Notes: a model not told the origin generated them from the sequence alone. Shown: positions 11,401-26,020, numbered from the stretch's first letter. The stretch is 64,000 bases of DNA from Oreocharis arfaki (GCA_013398015.1 VZRR01005728.1:216533-280532), one strand, 5' to 3'. Numbers and translations are program-made.

Positions 11401-13553
11401 AAACTGATTTGAAACATGGGATATTTCGCACATGGTTATTGAGAAGAACAAGACTTGATGGACAGTCTCCACAGAATTTCAACACCCATTTGGAATGGCA
11501 TTTCCTACCAAGTGTGCCAACTGTGTCAGCATGACAAAAGACAACTAGTAGTAAGGGCTACAGCTGCTCCTTTGACATTTTTGGGACAGCCTCCAGAATA
11601 AACTTCCAGCTCCTACTGGCTCTTACTGGATGTATCTTTGATGCCAAGGCCTTTTCAAAGTACTGGAATCAGAGGATGTTTGGAATTTCATCTGTGCTGT
11701 GTAGAATCCAGCAATAAATTATTCCAATAAGAAGGCCTAATACAGTTAATAGAGCATATAAAACTGTCTATTATGTCTCATCATATTTAATTTGCTGCAA
11801 CAACCTGCAGATGTCCATGTTTCAGCCTCCCTTTTGCAACCATCGGGTGCTCTGAGAAATGCTGTGCCAGCTGAGGAGCCTCTGTGTCACCAGCACCTCT
11901 GCATCAACGGGCAGTGCGATGCTTCCAGAGCATTTGGCTGCTTCTCACATTCCATTATGGTCCCAAGTGAAACAGTGCCCTCAGCACTGTGGGGAGAGCC
12001 ACAAGGGACCTGTGGCCTGGTCATCCCCACAGAGTGGGTTCACAGGAGGGAAGACCCAGACTTTGGCCACCCATAGATGTAACCTCTTCTGGAGCATGAG
12101 CTTTGGGGTTGTTCAGGCTTGACAGAAGATTGGTGCATCTTGCCAGGAATTTAGCCAGTGTTATCTCCCTTTTGTGTTTTGTGGTTTTTGAGGAATATGA
12201 TGTGCTACCCCAGCAGCCTGTCCTGCTGCCTGCACCCTGGAATAGTACTTAGCCAGAGAGCAGTGACTCACTGGTGTTCCCCAGCCCACAGGATGCCGTA
12301 TAAACCCAGAAATAAACTCAGATAGCAGTGACACAAAATCACAGCATCTCCTTTTCTCAACCCAAAGTCTGCTCTGTTTCATTGGTACAATGTCTTAGAG
12401 ACGCCACTATATGAAGAAAGAATATTTACCTTGCACAAGTTTTGACAGAGGAAAATTTTTTCAGTCTGGTAGGGTCTTTAGGACCATCCTGTTCAGAATC
12501 TAACGCTGTCCAGTTAATGTCACACAGGCTGGCGTATGTTTGCTTTAGAGACAGAGAAGAAGTGTTGCCTTGTGAGCAATGTGTGCATTTAACAAAGCAG
12601 GAAGGGTGTTGGGCCTGGCAGCCTGTTCAAAAAGGATTAATATTGTTGTCTGGGTGGATGCTGCCCAGCATCTCTCACTGCAAGTAATGCCAGGCTGGGT
12701 ATCAGCTGCAAAGCTGATAGAATCCATGGAAGTGGGACAGCGACTATTCCCACGTGGGTTGAGGAAGCCTCAAATCCTATGTAAGTGTTGTTCCAGCCCT
12801 TTCTGGGGTGAACAGAGATCATGCAATATCAGCTCCTTCGCTTTTGTTACCTGGGGGGCAGCTGAGTCAGCACAGCTGTGGCATTCATGATTAGAATTCA
12901 AATTCTCAGACTGATGAGGATCTTCAGGTTCATGAATTTTCATTACGTATTTAAGGAATAACATACTGGCTGTACAATTTCACAGTAATTGTGGACGTAC
13001 AAAACATATACAACACATACATTTTCAGTCCCTGTATGAGTTAGAGAATGGATGCTGTTTTGATTTTATAGAACTGAGGAATTTTAAAACACTTCACTAT
13101 ATTCACCTTTGATCCCACAGTAAGTTCTACCCAAGCTTCCTGAAGCAGATGTCTGGTAAAGCAAAAGAGACAAACATCTTCTATCCCCTAATCTTTCCCT
13201 TCATTTCTGAGGCACAGTAAATCAAGGCTTTGCTTGTGCTGCTGATTAAAGTACTCTGGTTTAATCTAGAAATTAATATTGTTCTTAGTGAGAAAAATAT
13301 ATTTGAAATGCACACAGTAGGTGTGAAAGGTATTATGCCCTTAAAATCAGTCTTCTACCACTGAGAGAAGCACCTGGGGGAGCACTGTGGGGGAATTCTG
13401 GTTAATTCTTTTTTCCCATGACCCTTTCCTTGTTAGCATGATATTAATATCTCTTAATTGTTAGGAGTATTAACTGCTGCAGCAAAATCCAACCAAGGGC
13501 AGGACAAATGGTCACATAAGCATTTTTCTGGTTAATAAAAGGCTGTGATGTAC
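8434..13553. other. Intergenic, no gene recognised
   Basis: About 5 kb of single-copy sequence. Open frames (up to about 134 codons at 8468-8872) have no recognisable domain or exon edges. No RNA gene or recognisable transposable element. Confidence 0.45.
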
Positions 13554-13925
13554 TGATGCCTTAGGTTTTAACTTTCATATTTTTCAAATTCCATACTGCC
13601 TAGTGCATAGCTCTGAAGTTTCCTGTGGCCTGTTAGCTGCTGTTCTCTCTTGCTGGTTAGACATAACAAACCTCTCTAGGTTTGCACTTCGAAGACACCT
13701 TGTCGTCCCAGGCCCCAAAATACGTAAACTAAAGCCTTTGAGAGGAGGGGCAAGCTTGGGGTAATTACACCATTAGCTGAAATTATAATCGGAGAATTAA
13801 CCCTGATATGCAAATGGACCAAACCTATAAAAGTATGAAGAACCTGTGACCCGGGGTCCATCTTGGGTGGAGCCCCTCCGAGGCTTTTGACTGCCCAGGG
13901 TGTATCTTTGAAGACCCTTTGCACT
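13554..13925 (+). mobile_element. LTR fragment, inverted relative of the 3.8-kb LTR
   Basis: Starts TGATGCC and runs as a diverged reverse complement of 3794-4210, with the matching TATAAAAG box at about 13826 and the block around 'gggtccatcttgggtg'. Similarity fades near 13925, and no GGCATCA end or matching target duplication is found, so the 3' part is lost or replaced. Visible divergence shows a different insertion from the 3.8-kb copy. Confidence 0.7.
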
Positions 13926-13954
13926 AGTTTGAAAACAAACCAGTGGGAGATCAC

Positions 13955-14450
13955 AAGTCAGAATTATAATTTAATAGGAAAATTAAATTAAATGCAATAG
14001 TACAAGAACACTGATAGAGTCAGGATACAGCCTGACACTCTGTCAGTCAGGGTGGTGGTATGAAGTGGTCCTGTTGAAGCAGTGATCCTGTAGAAGGGTC
14101 TGGTCTTCACCTGATGGTCCAGTGGTAACTCCTGTCCTCCGGGAATCTGACAGGTAAGAGCTGCTTGTGCTGTTCCAAACCCCCGATTATATCCAGGTGG
14201 GAACGCTTGGTTCCTCCCCCTGGGCGGAGCACCTCATGGTGGGCTGATGTAATTCTCTGAGTCATGCAGTGAGGCTTGATAGCCCATCTAAAAGTCTCCA
14301 AGAGCAGACACATGGTTTAGTTATCCTGGGCAATGGACAAAAGTAAACATTTTAGCTTGGTTGTGTGTATTGTAAAGGTTTCAAGGAAAAAGTATGTCTT
14401 CATATGAAAGCTACAGCTAGACATAGTTATTGCTAAGGCCCTGAATAATG
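13955..14450 (-). mobile_element. Probable second ERV LTR fragment
   Basis: The blocks around 'gtcaggatacagcctgacac', 'gtcctgtagaagg' and 'ggttcctcccc' resemble songbird ERVL-type LTRs as I remember them, read in antisense. Ends are not defined and no target duplication was seen. It abuts the preceding LTR fragment, suggesting nesting or one composite LTR. Confidence 0.45.
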
Positions 14451-17400
14451 TAACTGCAGTATCGTGACAGTGGCTATTTTATTTGGGTAACCAAAAAAAA
14501 TTGTTTGTGTGTGATGTCACCTCAGCTCATGGCTTCCGTTACCAGCAGCAAAGTTCTGGGAATAAAAGTGGGAACTCTTTTTCACGGGATTTTTCAGGAG
14601 ATATTGACCACATTTAGCTGGGGATTTTTGTTAAAATTGTGACTCAGGACCCAACATCTGGAGCATTAGCTTTAAGAATGCAATGGTAACATGACCTCAG
14701 TTCAAATACAAACTCATACTGCCATAAATGTACTGCAGCAACTTTGGATCCTCTTCCAGCTGGCAAACTGAGAGTGCATCAGGCCACCTTGGGAGTCAGA
14801 GCTCAGCCAGTCTGATATCTGAATGCCTCTGCCTCAGCAGGATTTGCACCTAGGGCTTGTACAAGAAGTGTTTTCTCGTACTAAACAGGGGTCTGTCCTT
14901 GACCTTTAGGTTGCTGTACACCACATGTCAGTAATTCATTTCTCCTGTGCTTGCAGCAAGCACACTGCCCAGATGGAAATCCCACGCTCGCAGTCCCAGG
15001 CAGCAGGCTCATGCCATCAGCCCAGTGCTTCTCACCAACATGAGACATTTTTCTACATGATTATAAGGACCCACGGCACCTTCTGCTACAATAAAACTAT
15101 TTGTTCAGCCACACGAAATTTTCCTTTCGAAGCAAGTCTAGAGCCATTGTGTGAGTCAGCTGCTTTATTTTATCAGCGAGAAATACGGTGTATATTCACT
15201 AAGGCTTAATCTGAAATCTTTTTGCTCACAGTGGAAACATTTCCATTGATTTCAAAGGACCTCAGATCAAGCTTCAAGAATTACTAAATTTTAGTCTGTC
15301 AGATTTGTTCGTTTGAGGCCTTTATGAATTGCAGAGCGGTTGTGTACAGAACCAAATCATGTGGAGATTAAATAAACTCCATTGACATCAGTCTCCTGAC
15401 ACAGAATAGCAGCAAGAAACAAATATTGACTAGAAAAACAACGCATGTACAGTGACATTTAGCTTGTATGCAGTGATAGTCTCCATATGAATGCAAATAG
15501 CACCATTTCCCCAGAGCTGAATAAATGATATTTGTCGGCAAATATTTGTGTGTCTTTGACATGTCTCTAAGCAGCGAGATGAGAAATTGAGATGGAAAAC
15601 GCATTTTCAGGTGAGAATTCAGTACAGATTCTTCTTAAAGTTTTTCTCTCAATGCATTTGGGAGACCTTGAAAAGCAGATGCTTCCCTTTCTAGTTAGTG
15701 ACTTAAATGCAAAGCATCAGAACTACAACAGACCATAGCATACTCAGTTCCTGCCAGTAGCTTCCTGACTCTGCCACTCATGCTGTGCTACATGGCAGGG
15801 CTCCAAGCCTGAGAACATTCCTCAGAAAGAAACCCTAAAGCAGCTAATTAATTTAGGATCCTCACACCCATATTCAGAAAGGATTTATGCACCAGGGAGC
15901 TAATGTCTCACTATCTTTATATGAGAGTTAGGGATTTTACGGACCAGGGTTTCAGGGACTTAAGTGACCTAAGCATCTTTAATAGTGTAACACCTCTATA
16001 AAGTACATGCAGAGGCTTTTTCCTCTGTATGAGGAGCAACATCACAGTTCACCAACATGAGAAACGAGTACTCAGGCTCTCCAGTTAGGAAAGAGAAGAT
16101 TGAGGGTCCAGCTCATTATAGCACAGGTCTTTAAAGCCACAGGTGACACAGGAAAGGTGGCTGGGTAATAACTGTTCACCACAGGGAACAAGTCTTCCTT
16201 GCAAAGTTGTACTCTTAGAATCATCTTTAGGTTTGCTTTAAGCCATGAAACAATGGAGATTAAATAGGATTTCAGGCATGTGCCTAGAGATAATACACAT
16301 GGGCACCTTACAGTCCTACTGAATTTCTGGAACCGACTCAGCATTCAGGCAGCAGGAGCTGCAGAACAAGTCAATCCCACTGTCTTTACATGGTCTCCCA
16401 CTTACAAACTGCATTTCCCTCCCTGGAGGTGTTAGTAAATGAGGAATTGGACTGTGCCTCCCACCAGGCTGTGTACAGTATTAGACTTGCTAGCTGTGTT
16501 GGGATCTTCAACTCAAAGAAATAAAAATAAGGATTGTCAGCAGGTAAGAAAACCCAACTGTTCCTACAGCAGCTCTTTGTAGTTGTATTGGAAGTAGTCC
16601 TCTTGTTCTTCAGAGGAATTTTTAAGATGAAATTCCAGTGAAATTCTTTAATAGTTTGCAAATGAAACAGATTTCTTTCTAATGAATGATCCTTTTTTAA
16701 AATAGTTTTCCCTCACGGGATTTCACTCCAGCAAAATAGTCTTGGTTTACAACAATTTCACAAGTGCTGCGTGGTTTCTGTTCCAAAAGACCATGAAGGG
16801 AGAGTCACAACAAGGCAGTTTTGTTTCTAGTTACAAAACAAACGGAACATTATCAGTTCGAAGGATACTAAACTTCAAATTCTCCTAATAGGTCCTATTA
16901 TTTTAAAAGTTACCATTCCTGGAGATCTATGGACAGTTGTTCCATTCTCCACATAAATGCAACCTGGGGAAGCCAAGAACTTTTTTTAATTGTAAACATT
17001 AATCAAAACGCATTTTGAGTAATGGATTTTCTTTTCATAAGCCTGTTCAAAAGAAAAAACAAAGATTTCTTACTTGAAGAGACTGTACTGTTAGTGACCA
17101 ACAGGACACTGAAACATTTTGTCTCTGGTTGCAATTTTTCAAGCAAGATTTCTTTTTCAGGAGAAATGGAGTGAACTCCTCTCTTTCTGAGCCCTCCAGC
17201 ACCTTTTTATGTGATTCTGTACGTCCTTCAAACACCAAGACGCTGTCTCTGCTATTCCCAGTTTAGAAATGGGGCATCAGTCTTGGCACCAGTCTTCAGT
17301 GCTGTGACAGCGTGGTCTCCATGGCTGGAATTACTGTCATTTTGTTAGGGGGGGTTTTTTAAGGTGAATGTGACCGTAGTTTATCTTGCTTTGGCAAAAT

Positions 17401-20400
17401 GTTCCTGGGACTTGTTATGGATGTATCTTCATTTTGGTTGCTGCTTGGCAGATGAGTCGTGGCTGCAGGAAGGATGGCAGGTTTGGGGAATGGACTCACC
17501 TGCTCAGGAGCATTCATACATTGTGTGCCTTCACTTTACAGTTAAACCTTACTGTCCAGCTTCATGAATATCTGCCCCCGGACCACTCATCAGTGAAGCA
17601 CTATCCCAAGCATTGTTCTTCTAAGGAGGGCTGTAAGTGCTGGTAACGGCACGCTTCTCTGCCCTCTCCCCTTGCCAATTTCAGAACCCAGAGTTTAGCA
17701 GAGTTTAGCTGCCCGTGTCTGATAGGGTATCTCATTATCCAAGTTGTCTTCCCACCTGTGCTTCATCTGATTGCAGGTCTTAGTCACACAGTCAATGAAT
17801 AAATAGTCTGAATGGAAGGTTGAGCAGTAGGAGGAAGGATTATGAAGGGCCCCAGGACCAGCCAATACGAAGTGTCAATGCTCTTTTCTTTTGTGCCTGT
17901 GTGCATGCCTTGCTGAACCATTCAGTAGAACAAAAGGGAAGCACAGAGCAGAACAGCGAAGCCAAAACCAGCAGTGGGTGCTGGCAGCAGCACAAAGCCC
18001 AGGGCAAATGTCTTCCCTCGGGATAACCGCCTGTTCCAAAGCAAGTGATTTGGGTCTGTCACCAGGTCTTTGAAGTTTTTATGTTTTCCTGAAGCACGAA
18101 AACATCCACAGCAGGGATAAGTGCCATGGCCAGCCTTATAAAACAACATAGGCAAAAAAAAAATTTTAAAGCTTTAAAAATTTACCTAAAAAGGAGGAGA
18201 GAGAATTTCAGTAACACAGCATCTTGTAAAGATGCATGGACAAAGATAGGTAGAACCTAAAACACAGAGGAAAAGTCTTCTTTAGTAGTGAAAAGCATTC
18301 AGAAATACAAGGTTCAAGAAAGACAGTCTTAACCACAAGTATTCTAAAAGAAAAAAATTATCAGAGAATAACGTCTCTGTGAGAGTGGCTGTTAAGCATG
18401 AAGGTTGCAGGGGTCAGTAACAGGTACAGATTATATTTTTCTTTCCAGATGAGAGGTTAAGTGTGTAGGTTACCTGTCTTCAAGGTCTGGCTATCTACTA
18501 AATTAAGATATCACCAAGGATCGAGAGTACTGTTGCACTGAGACAAGATCAGCTGACAAGCACAGCTCTGAAGCAGTGAAATGCTGCTCTGAGGCAATCA
18601 AACAAGCTTGCTGCCTCTGTTAATGTAGATGTCACACATGTACCAGGGGAGAGCACGTCAGCTAACTTTAATCAGGTTAACTCACGTAACAAGGCTGTCT
18701 AGCTGTGGGAATCAGGAACTCTATGACTGAGAATTTACAAGTTCTTGGCTGGGTGAATTAACCCATTCAGCTCCCCATGCTAATGTAACATGGTATTTCT
18801 GTACCCAAGCTAGCCTATTTCAGCACTTACACAAATGCAGTCTGCAAAACAAATGGAGACAAATCAAAACATCTTTTTATTTTCTGTTCTGTCAGGCATA
18901 GATTTATAGTGAAAGAAGGTTTCTATCTCCATAAATCATCTCTGGAGGAAGAGTCGGTACAGGCAGAAGGTCTTTCTACCACAACTTGGTGGAAAAGGCA
19001 GCACTTACATGATTTGACAGTGTAGGGTTGTACAGCTGATTACTATAAACTCTACTCCAAAAGATTTTGCAAGATCCAGCTACCCATGTCTCTTGGCTCC
19101 ATGGTATGGGAAATTAGAGCCTCTGGTATCCATAGGCTAAACATCTCAGGATATAAGATAGGGCATGAAAAGGGTGAAGTGAAAGGAACCACCAGGAATG
19201 AGCTGAAGTTTACATGGGTGTTTTGTGTAGTGTAAAACAAATGAGACTTTTTACATGTACAGTGCTAAGGGTCTAAAGGGATGTGATGATGAGTTTTAAA
19301 GTTATTTTTTCATTTGATAGTTTCTTTCAAGCAAATTATTATAAATTTAGAGTATTATTTATTACAAAATATTGCAACTAGAGTAGGGTGCTACTGTAGT
19401 TTTTTAATGAGAAATCTATGTTTTACTGCCCCAGAGAATTTTATTTATGTGAAAACCAGGATTAAATGTGCATTGAGTCCTAGTTTGTATCAGATTGCAG
19501 CTCAGCAGCATCTTGTGAGCTTTTACTGCCTAAGATTTACTAACTTTCATATTGAAAGTAGATAAAAATGAGTAATCATCTGTGAATGATAATTATACCA
19601 CTGCTTGTGGGAGGGAGCATGGTTTGAAGATCATCACTAATTATTGTTTCTCATTTGCATGTGCTGAGATCTGCACCAGAAAAGCTTACCTGTGTAGTGT
19701 AATGCTGGGTAGATTTATTTAAAAAAAAAACAAACCTGCAAAACTGCTGGCTTGTGGTCTCTCCTTGCCTCCGGATCAGATGGCACCAGGGCTTTTTGGG
19801 AGGCAGCACTTCCCCTCTCCCATCAGTTTTCTCCCAGGCTTCTAACTTGGGAAGGAAATACTCCAGGCTGGCAAGGTTCACTGGGAAGGAAGGTGAAGTC
19901 TTCCTGATACGCAAGCGGAGATCCCGTTTCTGATGCTGAGAGAGTTAAATCATGGTCACCCTGGCATTTATACTGGACTCTTCAGCAAAAGAGATGGAGA
20001 GCAACATCACAATATACAGTGACAAGAGACAAATAACAGTGCCTAAACACCGCTTTGCAGCTTGCCATTTTAGCAACCTCCTAGACAGAATTTAGTTTTC
20101 AATGGGAAATAAGCAGAGCCGGGAGGGTTCCCATACACACGCAGGACTGGCCTGCAGGAACACTTGGTTTTGCTCTTGGAAGAGGACAAGAGGACCTGGA
20201 CTCACCTCATTGCCCTGAGGAGATGATGGTTTCCAAAGCCATCAGGCCTGGTGCAGGCATTGACACAACAGCACCAAAGTGCTGCATCCCTCTGTCCCCT
20301 GGTTCCCATGCCAGCTGGGAATAACCCAGTCCTCCCAGCCTCCCAGCAATGGTGTCAGGTTTGACTCATGTGCTCTGGTCTGAGCAAGCTGGGTTTTTGC

Positions 20401-23400
20401 CCTGATTTTGGCTGTGGATGAGCAATGCATACTCACTGTTCCCCTTGTTATCTCTTCTTCCACTTCTCATCCTTCTTTTCACCAGACTTGACACTCCCTT
20501 TCTCCATCTCAACCTCCTCCCAAAAGGACAACTCTGGCCAAATTACCTGCTCCCCACTGGTCCCAGTTTTGTAACAACCAGTGAAATCTAGTTTCTGATA
20601 GAGTTGATGTAGACAAGCTCAGCTTAAAACGTAATTACTGTTGGAGCGACTGAAGTGCTGTGGGTTTTACAAGGCTGTGCTCTCAAAAAGTCCCCCGTGC
20701 TCCCCTCCACTCTTCTGTGGATTTCAACCACTCCCCAGGTAACTCCATCTGCAAAATCCAGCCAACCCTTGGGGCACCATCTGTGACTTGTGCCAGGTGC
20801 CTGCACTGGTACCTGTCACATCCAGCATGTTCTCCTGTTGTGCCCAGCAGTGTCCCCAGTGCTGTTCACTCAGCCCATTCTCTGGCCAGGACTGAGCTAG
20901 AGCAGAGAAAACCCTGTGTCCCTAGAAATCTATATTACACAAACACAGGCTGCAGGCCATTATATCCTTGATTACAACTTACTGTGCTTTGGTTATTTAT
21001 GACAAGGTCACCACATGTATGCACGTTAGTCAGATGCCTCCAGATGCAAACACATAGCTATGCTTCCATGCACCTTGCTAATGGCTGAGTCCTTCCAACT
21101 TGTCTTTCCATCATGCTGCTTGGTGTGCACAGGGTAAATCTTACCTTGAAGGTCAATTTTATAGGTCAATTCATACAAATTCTATAGTAATTTCATTCCT
21201 GGCCTCATCCAGCCTGTGTAGGAAAAGGTTGCATCCCTAAATCTGTGGTCCCATAATGCAGCTAGGAATTCTGCAGACAGGTTCTTGTAAAATTTTGGGT
21301 TTCACACAAAAATAGCTATTTCCTTTATTGTCCTACCCCAGTTTACGCTTCTGTAAGGCAACCCCAATACACCTTCTAGTAGTTTGCCTTCATTTTGCCC
21401 ACAATACAACTGCATCAAAATCTCATGCTGTGGATGTGAATATGAACTGCCTGGTGACAAGAAGATTTTGTTTTGCTGGCAATCTTGCCACAGGTTGGTG
21501 TGACTCTGACCATCTCCACTTTCCCAGCTTTTGGATGCTGCTTATCCAAATACAACATGTTACAAGCACTACCAGTGCCTATATAAATCCATAACATGAC
21601 CTCTGCAGCACTGACATCCTCAGAAACCCAAAGCAATACCAGCATGCCAGAGTGCAATACTTAGTATTTGGAAATCTATAATCTTCAGTTAAATTCAGCT
21701 CTATTATTTGATTACCGAGGAGCCATGAAGTCCAAGATTTGCAAACTTTACAAAAGCGGGATGATCAAGAAAGTTGCGAGTGAAAGGCCTGAATTTCAGT
21801 GCTTTGTACGTAAACTTGGAAGAGAAAACGAGCATCGAAAGTTTAGCATCTTTTCATAGTTTGAAATATTACCATGATCATAAATGTGCTAAGTCATATT
21901 TTCCATAAACTGTCTCACAAATCATGGTGCAGATTCTTGCCCTTCACAGCTCCAATCATGGAAATATTGCAAGTGAAAAGCACTCAGACCAATTTAGAGT
22001 TTAACAGAGTCAAACTGATTTATTGCTGTCAAGGGCACAAAGATGCAGCAGTTGTACAGTGCCATAATTGCTTAGAGGAAATGTAAAACCATAGATGTGA
22101 AGGAACTAACCTGCCTTAAACATAAACATGTGCAATGCCAGTTCCAGTTGTTTGCTCCTAGTGATATTGTTCCATTTGTTATGAAATGGTGGAAAGTTCA
22201 GTGGCCAAGGAGTGGGAATCAGTCTGTCCAGCAGAAATTCAGGGTATTCTGCTACACTGTGGTCCTCTGCTGAGAAGGGGGAGATTTTTTTTTTGGCAAG
22301 AGCAGACATGGACATCGCCATCTTACAGCTTAAAATTGTCCAGTCCCTTTTAAGGAACAATTAATCAAACTCTTTCCCCTTTCTTCCTCCTAAATAGCAC
22401 TCAAAGCCATTACCAATAATCAGCTAATATGAAACATGATTGATTCCCATTTGGAGGAAGCCAAATGAGTTTCTTGCACCAAATGTGGGAAATTAGTCTG
22501 TGTATGTAAAATTCTCTCTGTAGGAAATGACTGACAGCCTAAAGTGATACAGCTGCAAAACATAAACACAGCAGTGCTTTTAGTGAGAGCACTTTAAATA
22601 ACTGCTATTAATGTCCCTTCCAAGATGTCACTTAGAAAATCACAATCAATTACTATAGTGATAGCAATACTATATATAGCAATTGTATGGAAGTGATAGA
22701 GATGCTGGAAACCAGCTATTATTGCCCAGAGATAGTAAAATTCTCCTTGTTAACACCCGTGTTATGACCACAAACACACCTGCATTTTTAAAGATTAATG
22801 AAAAGTAGCATTTAAATCCTGCCCTGTATTAATAAGCAAGGTCAATCGCTGGCATCTGCTTGTAAATCACTTCCCAGTTTAAAACATCGTTGCTTTCCTG
22901 GCCCAAAGGATTCTCTATCTGTGTCTTCTAATTCAAAAGTAGAGAGAGGACAGTTGTACAAGCAAGGGCAATGAGAGAGTGGCTGAGGAGCAGGCACTGC
23001 AGGAGGGTGGACATGAGCCCTGGCCGAGCCCCCGGAGGCAGTGCTGAGATGGCAACAGCAGCTCAGGAGAGTCTCAGGCTGCTCTGTCACAGGAGGTGAG
23101 CTGGGAGGTGAACAGCCAGAGCTACAGTCAACTAATTATAAATAACTGGTTATAATGCTAGTGTGCATCCTCATCATGTGGGTAAAGGAGGACAAGAGGC
23201 ACAAACTTAAGCTATAGGAGAAACCTTCAGTTCTCAAAAGCTGAAATTACTTGCCAGCATTTAAATATACTTCCTTAATAATACTGGTTTAGTGCCATTC
23301 TCTTACGTGGTATTTATATTTTCTGAATTGCTAAGGGCTCACTTCCTATAAGGAACATGGGAATTAAAACTGAATTCACTCTCCAGTGATGGGTTTTGAT

Positions 23401-26013
23401 GTGAAACATTGGGCTTGTGGGGTCTGAGGTACTTGCAGGCAGGGATGATGTTTTGTTTCTGTTTTTCCCTGTCTTCAATTATTGCAGTGGCTTTCCAAGG
23501 AAAAAAATGTTGGCCCTCCTGAGCAACAGCAGACTTGTACAGCCAAACTCCCCTGTGTTATCAGCAGTATCCCTTGTCCTAAAGGAAACTTGGTGCTTGG
23601 ATCTGATTAAGTTTGTTTAAATACAAGTTAATTAAGGAAAAGAAGACCTTATTTTTTAGAGTATCCTTGTGGTACAGGGAACAGGTAGAGCTCAGAAAGG
23701 ATTTCACTAGGGATACATCAGTGTGAAGGGCCAACTGGGGGGAGAACCACAGCAATTCAGCTCCTACTGGATTAAATGTGCATATAGGCAGTGCTCAGCA
23801 GAGAAAATGGTGGGGACCACACAGGGTGGGGAATGATCTAGGGCTATGAAACTTCAGGGCCCCAGAGGAGTGAAGGGCGAGCAGAAAGAAGTGCTGCTTA
23901 CATCAAGAAGCATCACAAGATCTCCTGTGTGTGGACCAGATTGATAAGTGGTTGTGGAGGAGATGTGAATTCCATGGTGTCTTCCAGAATCTTTGAGTGT
24001 GCTTGTGGACCAGGGTACACTCGCTAAGTGATAGTGTTGAAGAAAGCATGTGGATTACAATTGCTTTTGGTTCGTGCTCCAGGAGAGCAGAGAGGGAGAG
24101 AGATCCTCTTTGCTTTATCCTCTGATCAAAGCATCAGACATAATAAGGGTGCAAACTAAGGAAATCAGAATCTGGCTTGACAGAAAAGACTCCCATGAAC
24201 AATTTATGAAGAAGGTTTGAGCTGATATTTTGGCTTTAGGCCTAAAAAACCAAATTGACATTTCCAATGCAGTAGCAACATGAAGACTGACGGATGGATT
24301 TCCATCTGACTTCTCCAGTCAGTTTTCAATAAGAAGGCCTAATATTTCCTCCAAGGCTATTCATAGTTTAAAGCTGTTTAAAGTAGTTTTCTAAGAGTAG
24401 AGTATGCTTTGGGGGGAAGGCGGCTCTGCAGTTCCTTGGGCAGAATTTAAAACTCACATTTTGCTAACACAGAGACTACGGCAGTACAGATCTGCTTTCC
24501 TAGAGCCTATCCACAAATAGAAGTTTTTTTCTCCAGAGTTTCTATTTTTAATTTTTCCTCATTCAGCTCATTCTGAAGATGGCACTCCGATTTCTGAAGA
24601 AGAGCATATGTACACAGAGCTAAGCAGCCAACTAGCTTTAAATTCTTAATTCCTCATTCAATTTCTTAATTCCTCATTAACTTGCATGTGCAAACTCAGA
24701 GCCTAATCCAAGTCCCACTGGTGTCAGTGAGAATGGGTTTTACCTCTCAAATGTAGCCATCTAAAATTCATGCATGTATTCTAAATGCAACTGTGGAGGA
24801 GCCACTTGTAGTCAAAATAGAGAAAGATCAGCATTTCCAGGATATGATTCATATCATCTTCCTTAAAGGCTTGTCTGGGGAGGGAAGAAGTGTATTTCCG
24901 GCAGCTGCTATCTTGTTCCCCTGCTTGTCGAGGGAGCCTGTACAATTAACCTAGAAGCCTCCTTACTCTTTGATAAATGAAGCCAGGGGAAGGAATCTTC
25001 CTCTTTATTTTGGTGGAAAAGGATTCAGACTTACAGTTTTCCCCATCCTTTATGGCAAGATAAATTACAAATGAATAAGCAAGGTCCCAGAAGTTATCCC
25101 AAGTTGCATCTCATGGACTGTTAACTCTGGCTTCTGTTAGCATTTGGGATATATGGAAAAGACATAAGAATTTCTGAAACAAAATTAAACTTTTTTTTAA
25201 AAAATCATTGTTTGTACCTTGCATCACACTGGACTGCCTGAGAGGGAGCGCATTTAGATAGAAATCTCAAAGCAATGGCAGAAGCTTTTTGTCTGTCTCC
25301 TCTAAAGACACTCACAGTGGGATATGTGAAACATCAGGAATAATTAGACAAAACTATATAAGCTCCTAGCAACACTGATGTGCTGTGTAAAACCAAGCAT
25401 TTGCTATAAAGCTTTAAACGTTGTTGGAAACCTGCATGACAAAGGTAACCTAAGTAATTTTTGAGTACAGTTTCCAATATATTAATACAGACATTGATAT
25501 AAAAAAGCAGAATAGAAAGCTATGAAATGCTGGCATGCCTTCGCTGAGATAGGCTGCTTTGCTGCTTTTTTTCCAAAGGTGATATATAGAAGTAATTGAT
25601 GCCTCTCATACAGCAATTAAAATGAAAAGGCAAATTCCCTCAGCTCTTCGTCTGCTGGAGTGTATTTTAACAAGCAGGAAAACTACTAGCTCCTGGTGTC
25701 AGTATCACAAAGATCATAGACATGTTCATGCAAAGGGACCTCTGGGTCCCTTAGTCCAGCCTCTGACTTTAAGCAAAATCTCCAAAACCAAAGAAGGAAT
25801 AACCATTTCACATCAGCAGGAAATCTGGCCCAAATTGCCCTTTAGAGAAGAAAAATTCAACGATGAATGCAGAGAAAAGGGGAGAGAAAAGGCGGAAGAG
25901 AAGGGAAAACAGACCAACATTTTATCTGAGATGACAATATTAGAAATGCAAAACTTTTTACCAAAAGGTGGGATTATCTTAGATTGACTAACAGATGTGT
26001 TTTTATCTTCTAG
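14451..26013. other. Long non-coding stretch upstream of HTR1E
   Basis: About 11.5 kb with no convincing coding exon, RNA gene or identifiable young transposon. It is mostly AT-leaning. The 22370-22830 part is AT-rich, contains few signs of repeat and looks like a candidate conserved non-coding region. The first non-coding exon and promoter of HTR1E probably lie in or beyond this interval, since the coding exon starts at a splice acceptor. Confidence 0.45.
26002..26013 (+). promoter_or_regulatory. HTR1E: Splice acceptor of the HTR1E coding exon
   Basis: A pyrimidine-rich run ending TTCTAG at 26013 precedes the exon. Mammalian HTR1E has non-coding 5' exon sequence spliced to one coding exon, and this site is at a suitable distance (163 nt) before the start codon. 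The exact junction is inferred. Confidence 0.6.
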
Positions 26014-26020
26014 GAAAACA

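Noticed and set aside
25355..25362. TATATAAG box about 0.8 kb upstream of HTR1E as a promoter
   Set aside because: A lone TATA-like string in AT-rich DNA. The splice acceptor at 26013 suggests the real promoter lies further upstream.
25622..25987. 121-codon frame just upstream of HTR1E
   Set aside because: No recognisable protein, and it ends before the HTR1E acceptor. Part of it (around 25715-25770) faintly resembles an old CR1 end, too weak to annotate.
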